Notes: generated from the sequence alone by a model not told the origin. A DNA stretch of 64,000 nucleotides from Anaerosolibacter sp. (GCF_029240175.1 NZ_JARBTM010000011.1:95510-159509); one strand, 5' to 3'; shown: positions 8,486 through 18,275, counted from the first letter of the stretch. Made by a program: numbers and translations.

Positions 8486-9469
8486 ATGGATTTAAATACA
8501 TTATTACTTCCGGTTGCAGGATTGGGAGGATTAGGCTTGGTTTTTGGAGCTGGATTGGCATATGCTTCTCAAAAATTTGCTGTTGAGGTAGACCCAAGGG
8601 TCGAGGCTATTCGGGATGTACTTCCAGGGGCTAACTGTGGTGGATGTGGCTATCCAGGATGTGATGGATTTGCCAATGCAGTTGCTGCTGGAAATGCACC
8701 TGTAACTGGGTGTCCAGTTGGCGGGGCAGATTGTGCTAAAAATATTGCAGAGATCATGGGTGTAGAAGCTGGAGATGCCGCAAAAAAGGTTGCCAGAGTT
8801 ATTTGCAGCGGAGACACAAAAAACTGTAAAGAGAAATTTGACTATTTCGGAATTCAGGATTGTAAAGCTGCTGCAATGGTATCAGGTGGAAGCAAAAGTT
8901 GTGCTTATGGATGTTTAGGACTTGGAACATGTGTAAATGCATGTCAGTTCGATGCCATCGAAATAACGGATGGAAGAATAGCTAGAATTATTCCAGAACG
9001 ATGTACTGCATGCGGCAAATGTATTGAAGTTTGTCCAAAATCTGTGATTCACTTTGTACCCTTTGAGCAGGATGTGATCGTAGATTGTAACAACGAAGAA
9101 GTAGGTAAGGTCGTTCGGCAAAAATGTAATGTAGGGTGTATAGCTTGCCAGATTTGTGTTAAAGCATGCCCTTTTGATGCCATGGAGTTTTCAAACAATT
9201 TGGCAAAGATCAACTATGAAAAATGTACAAATTGCATGATTTGTGCCGAAAAGTGCCCGACAAAAGCAATCTATGCGGATTTCGAAAAAAGAAGAAAGGC
9301 TGAGATTATTGAAGAAAATTGTATAGGTTGTACAATTTGTAAAAAACAGTGTCCAGTCGATGCTATTGAAGGAGAATTGAAACAAGTACACAAGATTTTA
9401 GAAGATAAATGTATAGGTTGTGGAGCTTGTGAAGTGAAATGCCCTAAGAAAACGATTAAAATGAAATAA
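8486..9469 (+). CDS. rnfB: Rnf complex subunit B (multi-[4Fe-4S] ferredoxin entry subunit)
   Basis: 327 residues: one N-terminal membrane helix, the Fes domain ANCGGCGYPGCDGFA (Cys51, 54, 59 and a later Cys), then a chain of ferredoxin CxxCxxCxxxC repeats through to the C-terminus (CTACGKCIEVCPK, CIACQICVKACP, CTNCMICAEKCP, CIGCTICKKQCP, CIGCGACEVKCP). This is longer than proteobacterial RnfB and typical of Clostridia. It accepts electrons from reduced ferredoxin. Last gene of the operon, followed by a strong terminator. Confidence 0.97.
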   Translation: MDLNTLLLPVAGLGGLGLVFGAGLAYASQKFAVEVDPRVEAIRDVLPGANCGGCGYPGCDGFANAVAAGNAPVTGCPVGGADCAKNIAEIMGVEAGDAAKKVARVICSGDTKNCKEKFDYFGIQDCKAAAMVSGGSKSCAYGCLGLGTCVNACQFDAIEITDGRIARIIPERCTACGKCIEVCPKSVIHFVPFEQDVIVDCNNEEVGKVVRQKCNVGCIACQICVKACPFDAMEFSNNLAKINYEKCTNCMICAEKCPTKAIYADFEKRRKAEIIEENCIGCTICKKQCPVDAIEGELKQVHKILEDKCIGCGACEVKCPKKTIKMK

Positions 9470-9473
9470 AATG

Positions 9474-9510
9474 AAATAGAACATGCTCGCAGTGGGCATG
9501 TTCTATTTTT
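9474..9510 (+). terminator. Rho-independent terminator after rnfB
   Basis: A 13-bp inverted repeat (9474-9486 with 9496-9508; core AGAACATGC/GCATGTTCT), 9-nt loop, ending in a T-run. Confidence 0.9.
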
Positions 9511-9692
9511 AAGATCGAGTAATTATGGTATTTATATGAAAAAAATACTACTTGTCATTGAAATATCAAAATGTTAAACTTAAACTGTGTTTAAAGGAAA
9601 AACATAGTTTTCCTAAAAAAATCTCCCTATTCTTGAGTAAACTAGTTATAGAGTATGTAGATTTTGGAAAAATTATTAGTAAATGTGAGTTG

Positions 9693-10073
9693 ATGAGTGT
9701 GACAAAATGGGACAAAATTTTGATCGTTAGTATCGTCATGTTCAGTATGATTGGATTATTTATTGTCAAAGAAATTAGTGTGAATAGTGGTAACTTATAT
9801 CTAGTGATTGAGGTGGAGGGCAAGGAATACAAAAAGATATCCCTTGATGCCAATAAAGAGAAGGAATTGATTGAGATTAACTCAGAAGAGGGACATAATC
9901 TAATTGAAATTGAAGGATCGAGTGTAAGAATTACAGAAGCTGATTGTAAAGATCAACTATGTGTGAAAATGGGTTGGTTAGATAGAGCCAATCAAATCAG
10001 CATTTGCCTGCCGAACAGGGTATCAATAAAGCTAATTACCAATAAATCAGATGTTGATATTATAAGCTATTAG
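9693..10073 (+). CDS. NusG-domain-II-like membrane protein (EetA-like)
   Basis: About 126 residues: an N-terminal membrane helix after TKWDKILI, then a small beta domain ending with three conserved cysteines in the arrangement DCKDQLCVKMGWL...SICLPNRV. This matches the NusG domain II family found with Gx-type transporters, ApbE and FMN proteins in Firmicutes; in Listeria-type extracellular electron-transfer loci such a protein is, from memory, called EetA. The longer in-frame reading from 9552 lacks a ribosome site and its extra 47 residues do not resemble the family, so the start is placed at ATG 9693 (GTG 9699 also possible). Followed by the Gx protein, its usual partner. Confidence 0.75.
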   Translation: MSVTKWDKILIVSIVMFSMIGLFIVKEISVNSGNLYLVIEVEGKEYKKISLDANKEKELIEINSEEGHNLIEIEGSSVRITEADCKDQLCVKMGWLDRANQISICLPNRVSIKLITNKSDVDIISY

Positions 10074-10088
10074 GGTGTGATATGATAT

Positions 10089-10619
10089 ATGAAAGTTAAA
10101 AAGCTACTGTATTTGTCGATGATCGTTTCTATCGGAATAGCGTTGCACATTATAGAATCTTCTATACCAATTCCTTTCATCGCTCCAGGGGCGAAGTTAG
10201 GGCTTGCGAATATAGTGAATTTAATTACCTTGGTAGTATTCGGGTATAAACATGCCTTTGCGGTGGCAGTTATCAGATGTTTGGTAGCTACCCTTGGTAC
10301 TGGCGCTGTAACAGGACTTCTATATAGCCTATCAGGTGCATTGTTAAGTACCTTGGTAATGTGGCTGGTATACAGAAAATTTTCTCGATATTTTAGTCTT
10401 ATTGGTGTCAGCGTATTTGGAGCTCTTGCCCATAATATTGCCCAATTAACTGTGGCAAGTATTATGATTCATAATGCTTTGATTTTTACTTATCTTCCAG
10501 TAATGATGTTAGTCAGTTTGTTCACAGGTTATTTTGTGGGACTCACATCAAATTATGCAACTGTTCATCTAAAAACTATACTATCAAGAAGTAACAGTTC
10601 GTCAAAATTTATTATGTAA
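10089..10619 (+). CDS. Gx transporter family / heptaprenyl diphosphate synthase component I-like membrane protein (EetB-like)
   Basis: A 176-residue membrane protein with about five helices, containing ESSIPIPFIAPGAKLGLANI, the family's N-terminal signature, and AVIRCLVATLGTGAVTGLLYS. The family is often annotated as heptaprenyl diphosphate synthase component I, yet it looks like an ECF S-component/Gx-type transporter rather than an enzyme. It lies directly after the NusG-II gene, the same pair found in flavin-based electron-transfer loci, where the homologue is called EetB (recollection). The substrate is unknown; flavin or quinone-precursor handling are guesses. Confidence 0.8.
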   Translation: MKVKKLLYLSMIVSIGIALHIIESSIPIPFIAPGAKLGLANIVNLITLVVFGYKHAFAVAVIRCLVATLGTGAVTGLLYSLSGALLSTLVMWLVYRKFSRYFSLIGVSVFGALAHNIAQLTVASIMIHNALIFTYLPVMMLVSLFTGYFVGLTSNYATVHLKTILSRSNSSSKFIM

Positions 10620-10637
10620 GAGCAAGGGGGAGCATAA

Positions 10638-10886
10638 ATGAAGGCAATGGGCAAAAATCCATTTTTACTATTGCTGCTGGTAGCGGTAGGCGGTATCATT
10701 GGAGGCATAATAGGTGATATTTTCAGGGACAGTGTCAAAATATTAAGCTATGGGAAGACCATTGGTTTTAGTCCGATGACTATAGATTTAAGTATTTTAA
10801 AGCTTACCCTTGGATTTGTTTTAAGTTTAAATCTTGCTAGTGTTTTAGGCATCATACTAGCTATTATAAATTTTAGCAAACTGTAG
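10638..10886 (+). CDS. DUF4321 small membrane protein
   Basis: 82 residues with two hydrophobic segments (about 8-28 and 53-80) separated by a short loop. GGIIGGIIGDIF and the spacing match the DUF4321 family of Clostridia, whose function is unknown. AAGGGGGAG provides a strong ribosome site. It precedes maf by a few bases and the genes probably share a transcript. Confidence 0.75.
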   Translation: MKAMGKNPFLLLLLVAVGGIIGGIIGDIFRDSVKILSYGKTIGFSPMTIDLSILKLTLGFVLSLNLASVLGIILAIINFSKL

Positions 10887-10895
10887 GTGATTTTC

Positions 10896-11474
10896 ATGTC
10901 TAAGCTTATTCTAGCTTCTGGCTCTCCAAGGAGGGCAGAGATACTAAAAAATTTTAATATACCTTTTGAAGTCATTCCATCTACTATTGAGGAAAAGGTT
11001 CATGAGGGAGAAACTCCGGAACAAATAGTTATGGCTCTAGCTTTAGAAAAAGCCCATGATATTTCTAATAGCTGCTGTAAAGGCGATATTATCGTTGCAG
11101 CTGACACAGTCGTTGTGAAAGGAGATGTTCTCGGTAAGCCTCAGAGTTACGATGAAGCCTATAATATGTTAGCGAAGCTTCAAGATGATGTTCATGAGGT
11201 GATTACGGGCCTTGCAGTTATTCAGGCAGGCAGTCTTAGAAAAATAGTAACATTTGAAAAGACAACGGTTAAGGTCAAGCCTCTGACAGATGCTAAAATA
11301 AGAAGATATATCGATACAGGAGAAGTCTGGGACAAGGCAGGGTCTTATGCTATCCAAGGAATAGGATCAGCAATAGTGGAATGGATAGCGGGGGATTATT
11401 TTAATGTAGTTGGGCTGCCCATCAATAAATTGGAGTCTATCTTGAGTAATTATTTTTATATCGAATTACTTTAA
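10896..11474 (+). CDS. maf: Maf family nucleotide pyrophosphatase
   Basis: 192 residues of the Maf/HAM1-related house-cleaning pyrophosphatase family, which hydrolyses dTTP/UTP or modified nucleotides. The signature LILASGSPRRAEIL is at the N-terminus, ADTVV mid-protein provides the catalytic acid, and WDKAGSYAIQGIGS is the C-terminal substrate block. ATG 10896 is preferred over GTG 10887 because TAGGTGA lies between. As in Bacillus it stands immediately upstream of radC and mreBCD. Confidence 0.93.
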   Translation: MSKLILASGSPRRAEILKNFNIPFEVIPSTIEEKVHEGETPEQIVMALALEKAHDISNSCCKGDIIVAADTVVVKGDVLGKPQSYDEAYNMLAKLQDDVHEVITGLAVIQAGSLRKIVTFEKTTVKVKPLTDAKIRRYIDTGEVWDKAGSYAIQGIGSAIVEWIAGDYFNVVGLPINKLESILSNYFYIELL

Positions 11475-11525
11475 TAGAGAGCATTTATGTGAAACTACCA
11501 ATAGAATGATCAATAAGCTAGGGAT

Positions 11526-12233
11526 GTGGTTGAGGTGCATGGAGACCAAGGACACATATTAATTAAAGAAATGATAGAGAGTGAACGTCCTAGGGAAAAA
11601 ATGATTCAGTTTGGCGTAGGAAATCTTTCGAATGCAGAGTTGCTTGCAATACTTATTCGTACAGGAACAAAAGAGGCATCCGCCATAGAGCTGGCTCAGC
11701 GGATACTTTCTTGTGATCCAACTGGAATCCACTATTTGACAAGCTGTACGGTTGAGGAACTGAGTCAAATAAAAGGGATTGGTTCAGCAAAAGCATGCCA
11801 ATTGATTGCTGCTATTGAATTAGGAAAGAGAATTGCTGCATCAAAAGAAACTACCAGACCATGTATAAAAACCCCAAGTGATATTGTAAATATCTATATG
11901 GAAGAAATGAGGTATTATAAAAAAGAGTATTTTAAAATTGTTCTATTAAATACAAAGAATGAAATTATTTCTTCAGAAAATGTCTCCATAGGAAGCTTAA
12001 ATGCATCTTTAGTGCATCCTAGGGAAGTATTTATTACAGCGATAAAGAAGAGTGCTGCATCACTGGTGCTTTTGCATAATCATCCTAGTGGAAACCCTCA
12101 ACCTAGCAAAGAAGACATATCTATCACAAAAAGATTGTCAGAGGCGGGTAAAATCATTGGGATTGATATTATTGATCATATTATTATTGGAAATGGTTCG
12201 TATATAAGTTTAAAGGAACAATCTATTCTATAA
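11526..12233 (+). CDS. radC: RadC family JAB/MPN-domain protein
   Basis: 235 residues: an N-terminal RadC block ending ERPREKMIQFG, an HhH pair (ELSQIKGIGSAKACQL), then a JAMM metalloprotease-like domain with LVLLHNHPSGNPQPSKED (His-x-His...Asp zinc ligands). Despite its name the family has no proven role in DNA repair. No ATG is in frame; GTG 11526 and GTG 11535 are the candidates and AGGGATG favours the second slightly. It precedes mreB, its standard position. Confidence 0.92.
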   Translation: MVEVHGDQGHILIKEMIESERPREKMIQFGVGNLSNAELLAILIRTGTKEASAIELAQRILSCDPTGIHYLTSCTVEELSQIKGIGSAKACQLIAAIELGKRIAASKETTRPCIKTPSDIVNIYMEEMRYYKKEYFKIVLLNTKNEIISSENVSIGSLNASLVHPREVFITAIKKSAASLVLLHNHPSGNPQPSKEDISITKRLSEAGKIIGIDIIDHIIIGNGSYISLKEQSIL

Positions 12234-12278
12234 TGGACAAGATACTATACAAGGCAATTAACAGGAAGGAGTATTCAA

Positions 12279-13313
12279 ATGGGTGTTTTTAATTTTCTTT
12301 CAAAAGATATGGGTATAGACTTAGGAACTGCAAATACATTGGTATACGTAAGAGGAAGAGGTATTGTCGTTCGCGAACCATCTGTTGTAGCGATTCAAGA
12401 AGATACAAGGCAAGTCCTTGCAGTTGGACAAGAAGCTAAGCAAATGATCGGGAGAACCCCGGGAAATATTGTTGCCATTAGGCCGCTAAAAGACGGTGTA
12501 ATTGCTGATTTTGACGTTACACAGAGCATGTTAAAATATTTCATCAAAAGAGCGTATCCTAAGAAGTCACTTTTTTTTCAGCCACGAGTTGTCGTAGGGG
12601 TTCCATCAGGGGTAACAGAAGTTGAAAAGAGGGCTGTTGAAGAAGCTGCTCTACAAGCTGGTGCTAAAGAAGCCTACTTGATCGAAGAGCCTATGGCAGC
12701 TGCTATTGGTGCAGGTCTACCAGTTGAAGAGCCTACTGGAAGCATGGTTGTAGATATCGGTGGTGGAACCACAGAGATAGCTATTATCTCCCTAGGCGGA
12801 ATTGTAACCAGCAAGTCTGTTAGGATTGGTGGAGATGAATTAGATGAATCCATTGTGCAATACATTAAGAAAGAATACAGTTTAATGATCGGTGAAAGAA
12901 CTGCAGAAGAAATAAAGCTTAATATCGGATCTGCATACCCTAAGAACAATGAGCCTAAGATGGCAATTAGGGGAAGAGATTTAGTATCAGGACTTCCAAA
13001 AACTTTAGAAATTTCATCATCTGAAATCCTTGATGCATTGCATGAACCGGTGAATTCTATCATTGACGCAATAAAATATACTTTAGAGAAAACACCTCCG
13101 GAGTTGGCTGCGGATATCATGGAGTATGGAATTGTATTAACTGGCGGGGGAGCACTACTAGATGGACTGGACAAGCTCGTTCGAAGAGAGACGGGTATGC
13201 CTGTCCGTATTGCTGAAGAACCCCTGGATTGTGTTGCTTTAGGAACTGGTAAAACCATAGAAGAAATAGAAACATTAAAAAGAGTATTGATTTCTCCAAA
13301 AAGATTGAGATAA
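12279..13313 (+). CDS. mreB: Rod-shape actin homologue MreB
   Basis: A 344-residue actin-like ATPase that polymerises under the membrane and directs lateral wall synthesis. Phosphate 1 motif [13 protein letters not shown], phosphate 2 motif [14 protein letters not shown] and the adenosine motif [13 protein letters not shown] are intact. Ribosome site AGGAAGGAG before ATG 12279. It is followed by mreC, mreD and PBP2, the classic elongasome operon. Confidence 0.97.
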   Translation: MGVFNFLSKDMGIDLGTANTLVYVRGRGIVVREPSVVAIQEDTRQVLAVGQEAKQMIGRTPGNIVAIRPLKDGVIADFDVTQSMLKYFIKRAYPKKSLFFQPRVVVGVPSGVTEVEKRAVEEAALQAGAKEAYLIEEPMAAAIGAGLPVEEPTGSMVVDIGGGTTEIAIISLGGIVTSKSVRIGGDELDESIVQYIKKEYSLMIGERTAEEIKLNIGSAYPKNNEPKMAIRGRDLVSGLPKTLEISSSEILDALHEPVNSIIDAIKYTLEKTPPELAADIMEYGIVLTGGGALLDGLDKLVRRETGMPVRIAEEPLDCVALGTGKTIEEIETLKRVLISPKRLR

Positions 13314-13327
13314 AGTGGTGAGACTGG

Positions 13328-14155
13328 ATGGGAAAATGGTTGAAAAGGGGAGTATTAATGATAGTAACTACGGTTACTATCATTCTCATTATATTAATGG
13401 GAATTAGTCTAGGTGGGAGAATGAAAGTCTCTTCACCAGAAAACGTAATTGGTAATATTTTCACACCTATTCAAAAAGCGTTTTATAAGGTTGGACAGGC
13501 CGTTGAAAATACCATAACACCTATTTTTCGTTTTAAATCCATAGATCGCGAGAATAAAGAACTAAAATTAGAGGTAGAAAAGCTTCAAAAAGAAGTTGTG
13601 CAATATAAGCTTATGGAAGACGAGCTGATCGAGCTTAAGGAGCTTTCTAAAGCCTTGGAGTATACCAGTGGATATGGTCAGATCAGTTATACTGCAGCAA
13701 GTGTTTCCGCAAAAGATCCTGGCAACTGGTTCAATACATTTACCATTGATAAGGGAAGCAAGCACGGGATAAAAAAGGAAGACCCAGTACTAAATGGCAG
13801 TGGATTAATTGGCAGGGTTTATGAAGTAGGAGACAATTGGGCAAAGATTATTACGATCATAGACAACAAAAGCTCAGTTAGCTTTGAGGTTCTGCGTAAC
13901 AATGAATATATTGGCGTTATTAGAGGAAGTGTACATGCTGATCTATCAGGATATCTAATAGACCCCCAAGCTGAGGTTTTAGTCGGCGATAAATTAATTA
14001 CTTCAGGGTTAAGTACCTACCCCAAAGGCATTTTAATTGGTGAAGTAAAAGAAGTGGTTAAGAAAAAGGATGAGCTATTAAAGACGATTATCGTTGAGCC
14101 AGTGGTTAACTTCAAAAAGATAGATAAAGTGCTGGTTATCGTATCAGATAATTAA
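13328..14155 (+). CDS. mreC: Rod-shape protein MreC
   Basis: 275 residues: a short cytoplasmic N-terminus, one transmembrane helix (about 9-28), a coiled coil (about 65-105, ENKELKLEVEKLQKEVV...) and a C-terminal beta domain typical of MreC (GSGLIGRVYEVGDNWAKIITIID; PKGILIGEV). It bridges MreB/RodA to PBP2 in the periplasm-equivalent space. It lies 14 bp after mreB and 13 bp before mreD. Confidence 0.95.
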   Translation: MGKWLKRGVLMIVTTVTIILIILMGISLGGRMKVSSPENVIGNIFTPIQKAFYKVGQAVENTITPIFRFKSIDRENKELKLEVEKLQKEVVQYKLMEDELIELKELSKALEYTSGYGQISYTAASVSAKDPGNWFNTFTIDKGSKHGIKKEDPVLNGSGLIGRVYEVGDNWAKIITIIDNKSSVSFEVLRNNEYIGVIRGSVHADLSGYLIDPQAEVLVGDKLITSGLSTYPKGILIGEVKEVVKKKDELLKTIIVEPVVNFKKIDKVLVIVSDN

Positions 14156-14168
14156 TGGAGAAGGTGTA

Positions 14169-14675
14169 TTGAATATGAACCAACTATCGATTGCTGTCAT
14201 TTTGGTCTTTAATCTCATATTGCAAACAACAATCCTTCAGCACTTTAGAATATTTGGGATCATCCCAAATACTACCTTGATATTGCTCGTCGTTATTGCA
14301 ATCTTGTTTGGAAGAAAGAAAGGTGCAGTGATTGGACTGATTGCAGGTCTACTACAAGATATCCTCATAGGGAGAATTTTAGGTGTCAATGCATTGGTAT
14401 ATATGTTGATTGGACTTGGAATAGGATCTTTTGAAAATAAAATATTCAAAGATCATGCAGTAACGCCTATTTTCTTTACATTATTGGCTACGCTATCCTA
14501 TCATTTGATGCAGTACCTAATTATGTATACTGTCAATGATAGAGTAGATATATTACTACTTTTTACAAAGGTTATAGCCATAGAAGCGGTCTATAACAGT
14601 GCTATTGCAGGTTTTGCTTATGGCTGGATATATAACTTTCTTTATCATTCCAAGACAAAAATAAAAACTAGGTGA
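14169..14675 (+). CDS. mreD: Rod-shape protein MreD
   Basis: A 168-residue membrane protein with five or six hydrophobic segments. The pattern IPNTTLILLVVIAILFGRKKGAVIGLIAGLLQDIL is typical of MreD. Start is TTG 14169 or ATG 14175, with GGAGAAGG upstream; the ATG has the better spacing. It sits between mreC and the PBP2 gene. Confidence 0.9.
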   Translation: MNMNQLSIAVILVFNLILQTTILQHFRIFGIIPNTTLILLVVIAILFGRKKGAVIGLIAGLLQDILIGRILGVNALVYMLIGLGIGSFENKIFKDHAVTPIFFTLLATLSYHLMQYLIMYTVNDRVDILLLFTKVIAIEAVYNSAIAGFAYGWIYNFLYHSKTKIKTR

Positions 14676-14679
14676 TCTT

Positions 14680-17433
14680 ATGTTTGAAAAACTAAAAAAT
14701 CGATATAATCAGATTCTTTTATTCTTTGGAATTTTTCTATGTATTCTTTTTGTCAGATTATTTACCTTGACAATTGTTGAAGGAGAAAAGTATAAAGAGT
14801 TATCGGATAATATTAGAATCAAAAAAATTCCTATATCTGCCCCGAGAGGTGAGTTGCGAGACCGTTATGGAAGGCTTCTAGCAGGTAATCAACCAAGTTT
14901 TACAGTTCAAATTATGAAAAATGAATTAATAGATAGTGAGATAAATACAATCGCAGTAAAATTGCTTAACATACTCAAAGTGAATGGAGATAAACATGTA
15001 GATAATTTTCCTATTGCTATAGAAAATGGCAGGTATTCTTTTACCTATGATAAGGAAATAGAAAATTGGCTTATTACTCAGGGTTTAGAGGGATTAACTA
15101 CTGCCGATGATGTTTTTGAAACCTTAAGAGAGAGGCTGGAGATAGATCCAGCTTTGGATGTTTTTGAGGCACAAACAATCATGCAGCAAGATCATGGAAT
15201 ATATCCGCCTATTTCTGTAAAAACGATGAAATTTATTCCCCAAATGCAAAAAGAGAACTTCTTACAAAAATATACTTTAGAAGAAAATCTAAGTGCAGAC
15301 GAAGCATTCCAAGCATTACGAGAAAGATATGAAATTCCTGAAACTGTAACAAATGAGGATGCGAGAAAGATTTTAATCATTCGTCATGAGTTAAGGGAGC
15401 AGGGGTATCGTCAATATCAGCCTGTAACTATTGCTTTTAACGTTTCAGCTAAGACGGTATCTGAAGTAGAAGAACGAATTATGGAAATGCCAGGTGTCAG
15501 TGTAGAGGTAGAGCCCTTAAGGTATTATCCAGGAGATAACTTGGCCGCTCATATATTAGGCTATCTAAGTAAAATTTCTGATACTGAAAGAGAAAAATAT
15601 GTTAATGAGCTAGGTTATGATCCTAATGACTTAATCGGTAAGGATGGAATTGAGCGGGTCTTTGAAAAAGAGCTAAAGGGTAAAGACGGGGCAAAATATG
15701 TTGAAGTAGATGTGTATGGTCGATTGATCAATGTCTTAAGGGAAGAGGCGCCTCAAAAAGGTGAAACCGTATATCTATCCATTGATGCAAAACTTCAGAA
15801 AGTTGCTGAAGATGCCTTAAGTCAAGCACTACAACAAATACAAGTAGGCGGCACTTTTACAAGCAAGTGGGGAGATTATAAGTACGGTGAAGTATTTAGA
15901 AATGCTACTACTGGAACAGTTGTAGCATTAGATGCGAAGACGATGGAGGTCTTAGCTCTGGCAAATTACCCAAGTTATAATCCGAATCTTTTTTCTACAG
16001 GAATAACTTCGAAGGACTGGAATGAGTTGCTTGATAAAAACCCTAGAGATCCTTTGTCTCCAATTCCTCTTTTTAATCTAGGAGCAAGAGCAGCCATTCA
16101 GCCCGGTTCCACATACAAAATGATTACTGGTCTTGCTGCAATAGATAATGGTATGAACCCAAATACAAAGCTGTTTGATAATGGATTTATTCCCTACGGG
16201 GGGAGAAATTTCGGATGCTGGCTTTGGAATACAAAAAAACAAAAACATGGATGGGTGGACTTGTATAAAGCACTAGAGGTATCCTGCAACTATTATTTCT
16301 ATAATGTTTCAACAGGATGGGATCATTTTAAACAGCAGTCCCTAGGAATTGCGATGAATGTCAATAAATTGTTAGAGTATACTAAATTATTGGGATTAGA
16401 CGAGCGTACAGGAATTGAGATAGGTGAGAATGCCTACGGTGTACCCAATCCTCAGAAAAAAACTGCTGCTATTAAGGCTATGTTAAAGAATCATATCCAG
16501 GCACGAGCAAAGGATTATTTCGAACCTGAGGTATTTGAAGACAAAGAGTTATTAGAGAATACTATTGCGGAGATCATCAACTGGGCAGAAGAAAATCCAT
16601 CTAGAGGTGAATTGATTAATCGTACTGGAAAATTAGGTGTAAAAAAAGATAAGATTGAGTCTTTGGTAGATACAGCTAAATTTACTTATTTTAATCAAGC
16701 TAAATGGACGAAGGGGGATACTTTTAACTTATCTATCGGACAAGGTGAGCATGCTTATACACCCCTTCAAATGGCCCGTTACATTGCTGCAATTGCCAAT
16801 GATGGTTATTTAAATGAAGTAAGTGTGGTTAAGAAAATTGGTAGTGAAACACCAAATGTCGAAAAAGAGATGGGTAAGAGAATCGAATTAAATAATTACG
16901 AGAATTTAAAACACGTAAGACAGGGGATGTCCAACGTAACCCAAGAAGAAGGCGGTACCGCGAGAGCAGTATTTGGAAAATTCCCAGTTAAGGTTGGGGG
17001 AAAAACTGGAACTGCGCAGCGATCAGGAAAAATTAATCCGAAAGATGAAGCGGAATACCTAAGAAAATATTGGAAGTGGATTGCACCATCATTAAGCTTG
17101 TCCGATGTGGAATCAAAGGCCAAGGAACTTATGGCTGCCCAAAAAGATCGATATAGAGATGAAGGGGATGCCATGCGTGATGCCATAAAGCAATTGAGTA
17201 ATAACAAAATTACCAATGAGCAACTGGATCAATTTAAGGATAATTATGATAACTTTGCTTGGTTCGTTTCCTATGCACCAATAGATGATCCGCAAATCGT
17301 TGTCGTTAGTTTGATTTTTCAAGGTGGACACGGTGGGTATGCATCACCAGTTGCCCGGGAAATCATAGCTGAGTACTTGGGATTAAATAAAGAAGCTGAA
17401 AATCTTAATTTAGAAAATGCACTCACTAGATAG
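14680..17433 (+). CDS. mrdA: Penicillin-binding protein 2 (elongasome transpeptidase)
   Basis: A 917-residue class B PBP: N-terminal membrane anchor (about 13-33), dimerisation block APRGELRDRYGRLLAGNQ (54-71), and a transpeptidase domain with S477TYK, S535CN and K775TGT. It crosslinks peptidoglycan together with RodA (encoded at 19548). It is clearly longer than the 600-700 residues of E. coli or Bacillus PBP2. Extra sequence lies at about 125-240 in the pedestal, about 585-680 between SCN and KTG, and about 781-855 directly after KTGTAQ. All catalytic motifs remain, so it should be active. Start ATG 14680 after AGGTGATC. Confidence 0.95.
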   Translation: MFEKLKNRYNQILLFFGIFLCILFVRLFTLTIVEGEKYKELSDNIRIKKIPISAPRGELRDRYGRLLAGNQPSFTVQIMKNELIDSEINTIAVKLLNILKVNGDKHVDNFPIAIENGRYSFTYDKEIENWLITQGLEGLTTADDVFETLRERLEIDPALDVFEAQTIMQQDHGIYPPISVKTMKFIPQMQKENFLQKYTLEENLSADEAFQALRERYEIPETVTNEDARKILIIRHELREQGYRQYQPVTIAFNVSAKTVSEVEERIMEMPGVSVEVEPLRYYPGDNLAAHILGYLSKISDTEREKYVNELGYDPNDLIGKDGIERVFEKELKGKDGAKYVEVDVYGRLINVLREEAPQKGETVYLSIDAKLQKVAEDALSQALQQIQVGGTFTSKWGDYKYGEVFRNATTGTVVALDAKTMEVLALANYPSYNPNLFSTGITSKDWNELLDKNPRDPLSPIPLFNLGARAAIQPGSTYKMITGLAAIDNGMNPNTKLFDNGFIPYGGRNFGCWLWNTKKQKHGWVDLYKALEVSCNYYFYNVSTGWDHFKQQSLGIAMNVNKLLEYTKLLGLDERTGIEIGENAYGVPNPQKKTAAIKAMLKNHIQARAKDYFEPEVFEDKELLENTIAEIINWAEENPSRGELINRTGKLGVKKDKIESLVDTAKFTYFNQAKWTKGDTFNLSIGQGEHAYTPLQMARYIAAIANDGYLNEVSVVKKIGSETPNVEKEMGKRIELNNYENLKHVRQGMSNVTQEEGGTARAVFGKFPVKVGGKTGTAQRSGKINPKDEAEYLRKYWKWIAPSLSLSDVESKAKELMAAQKDRYRDEGDAMRDAIKQLSNNKITNEQLDQFKDNYDNFAWFVSYAPIDDPQIVVVSLIFQGGHGGYASPVAREIIAEYLGLNKEAENLNLENALTR

Positions 17434-17456
17434 ACTATACAGTGGGTGCATTTTTT
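17418..17456 (+). terminator. Terminator overlapping the end of the PBP2 gene
   Basis: TGCACTCACT (17418-17427) pairs with AGTGGGTGCA (17441-17450), then TTTTTT. The left arm includes the last codons of the gene. Confidence 0.85.
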
Positions 17457-17547
17457 ATCTAAATTTCGAGTTATTTAGCAATTTATACCTTTTCATATAA
17501 TGATTTCAAGGGACTTTTTTTAGAAAAAAAAAGGATTTAGTACTGAT

Positions 17548-18243
17548 ATGAAGAATAAATATAATGTTACAGATTTATTTGCAAGTCATGGAGGTAATTT
17601 CATAATGCCCAAAAATAGTACTGTATCTTTTAAAGGAAATAAAGATGGAATATCTATATATTTGAGTCCTCATATTGATTACAGCGATATTAAAGTACAA
17701 TTAGTAAAAAAATTAGAATCTACAAAACAGTTTTTTGAGGGTGCAAAGGTAATAGGATTTGAGGGAAAAGAATTATCTGAGGATGAAAAAGCTGAAATTA
17801 AAGAAATTATTCAGCATGGCTACAGTATGATCGTAGTAGAGGAAGCTAAGAATATAGTACATGAACCTGAAAAAAAAACAAATCTAGTTTTTACTGGAAT
17901 TGAAGAAGGTATGACTAAGTTTGTAAGGACAACCGTTAGGTCAGGTCAAAAAATTATTTTTAATGGTAATGTTGTTGTTTTAGGGGATGTAAACCCTGGG
18001 GGGGAAATTATTGCTGCTGGTAATATTATTGTGATGGGAGCCTTACGCGGTTTGGCCCACGCTGGATCTAATGGGAATAACCGTGCTTACGTTGCAGCTA
18101 TTAGTCTTCAACCTACCCAATTAAGAATTGCAGACACCATCACACGGTCACCAGATAATGAGGTTGTAAGGCCAATGATGCCAGAATTGGCTTTAATAAA
18201 AGATAATATGCTTGTTATTGAACCATACTTACCAAATAGATAA
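17548..18243 (+). CDS. minC: Septum-site determining protein MinC
   Basis: A 231-residue division inhibitor. The C-terminal half has the beta-helix of MinC (VRSGQKIIFNGNVVVLGDVNPGGEIIAAGNIIVMGALRG-type repeats), which binds MinD; the N-terminal half binds FtsZ. The start ATG 17548 is preceded by an AAAGGATT site at somewhat long spacing. It opens a minCDE operon ending in a terminator. Presence of MinE (not DivIVA) implies pole-to-pole oscillation. Confidence 0.93.
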   Translation: MKNKYNVTDLFASHGGNFIMPKNSTVSFKGNKDGISIYLSPHIDYSDIKVQLVKKLESTKQFFEGAKVIGFEGKELSEDEKAEIKEIIQHGYSMIVVEEAKNIVHEPEKKTNLVFTGIEEGMTKFVRTTVRSGQKIIFNGNVVVLGDVNPGGEIIAAGNIIVMGALRGLAHAGSNGNNRAYVAAISLQPTQLRIADTITRSPDNEVVRPMMPELALIKDNMLVIEPYLPNR

Positions 18244-18275
18244 TAAAAATGAATCCTATGATAGGGGGAGTAGTA

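Noticed and set aside
9552..9692. 47-residue N-terminal extension on the NusG-II protein
   Set aside because: No ribosome site, no family resemblance, and it begins just after the rnfB terminator; a start at 9693 restores the usual length.
10089..10619. True heptaprenyl diphosphate synthase subunit I
   Set aside because: The protein is a polytopic membrane protein of the Gx/ECF type; the enzyme name is an annotation habit, not supported by sequence.
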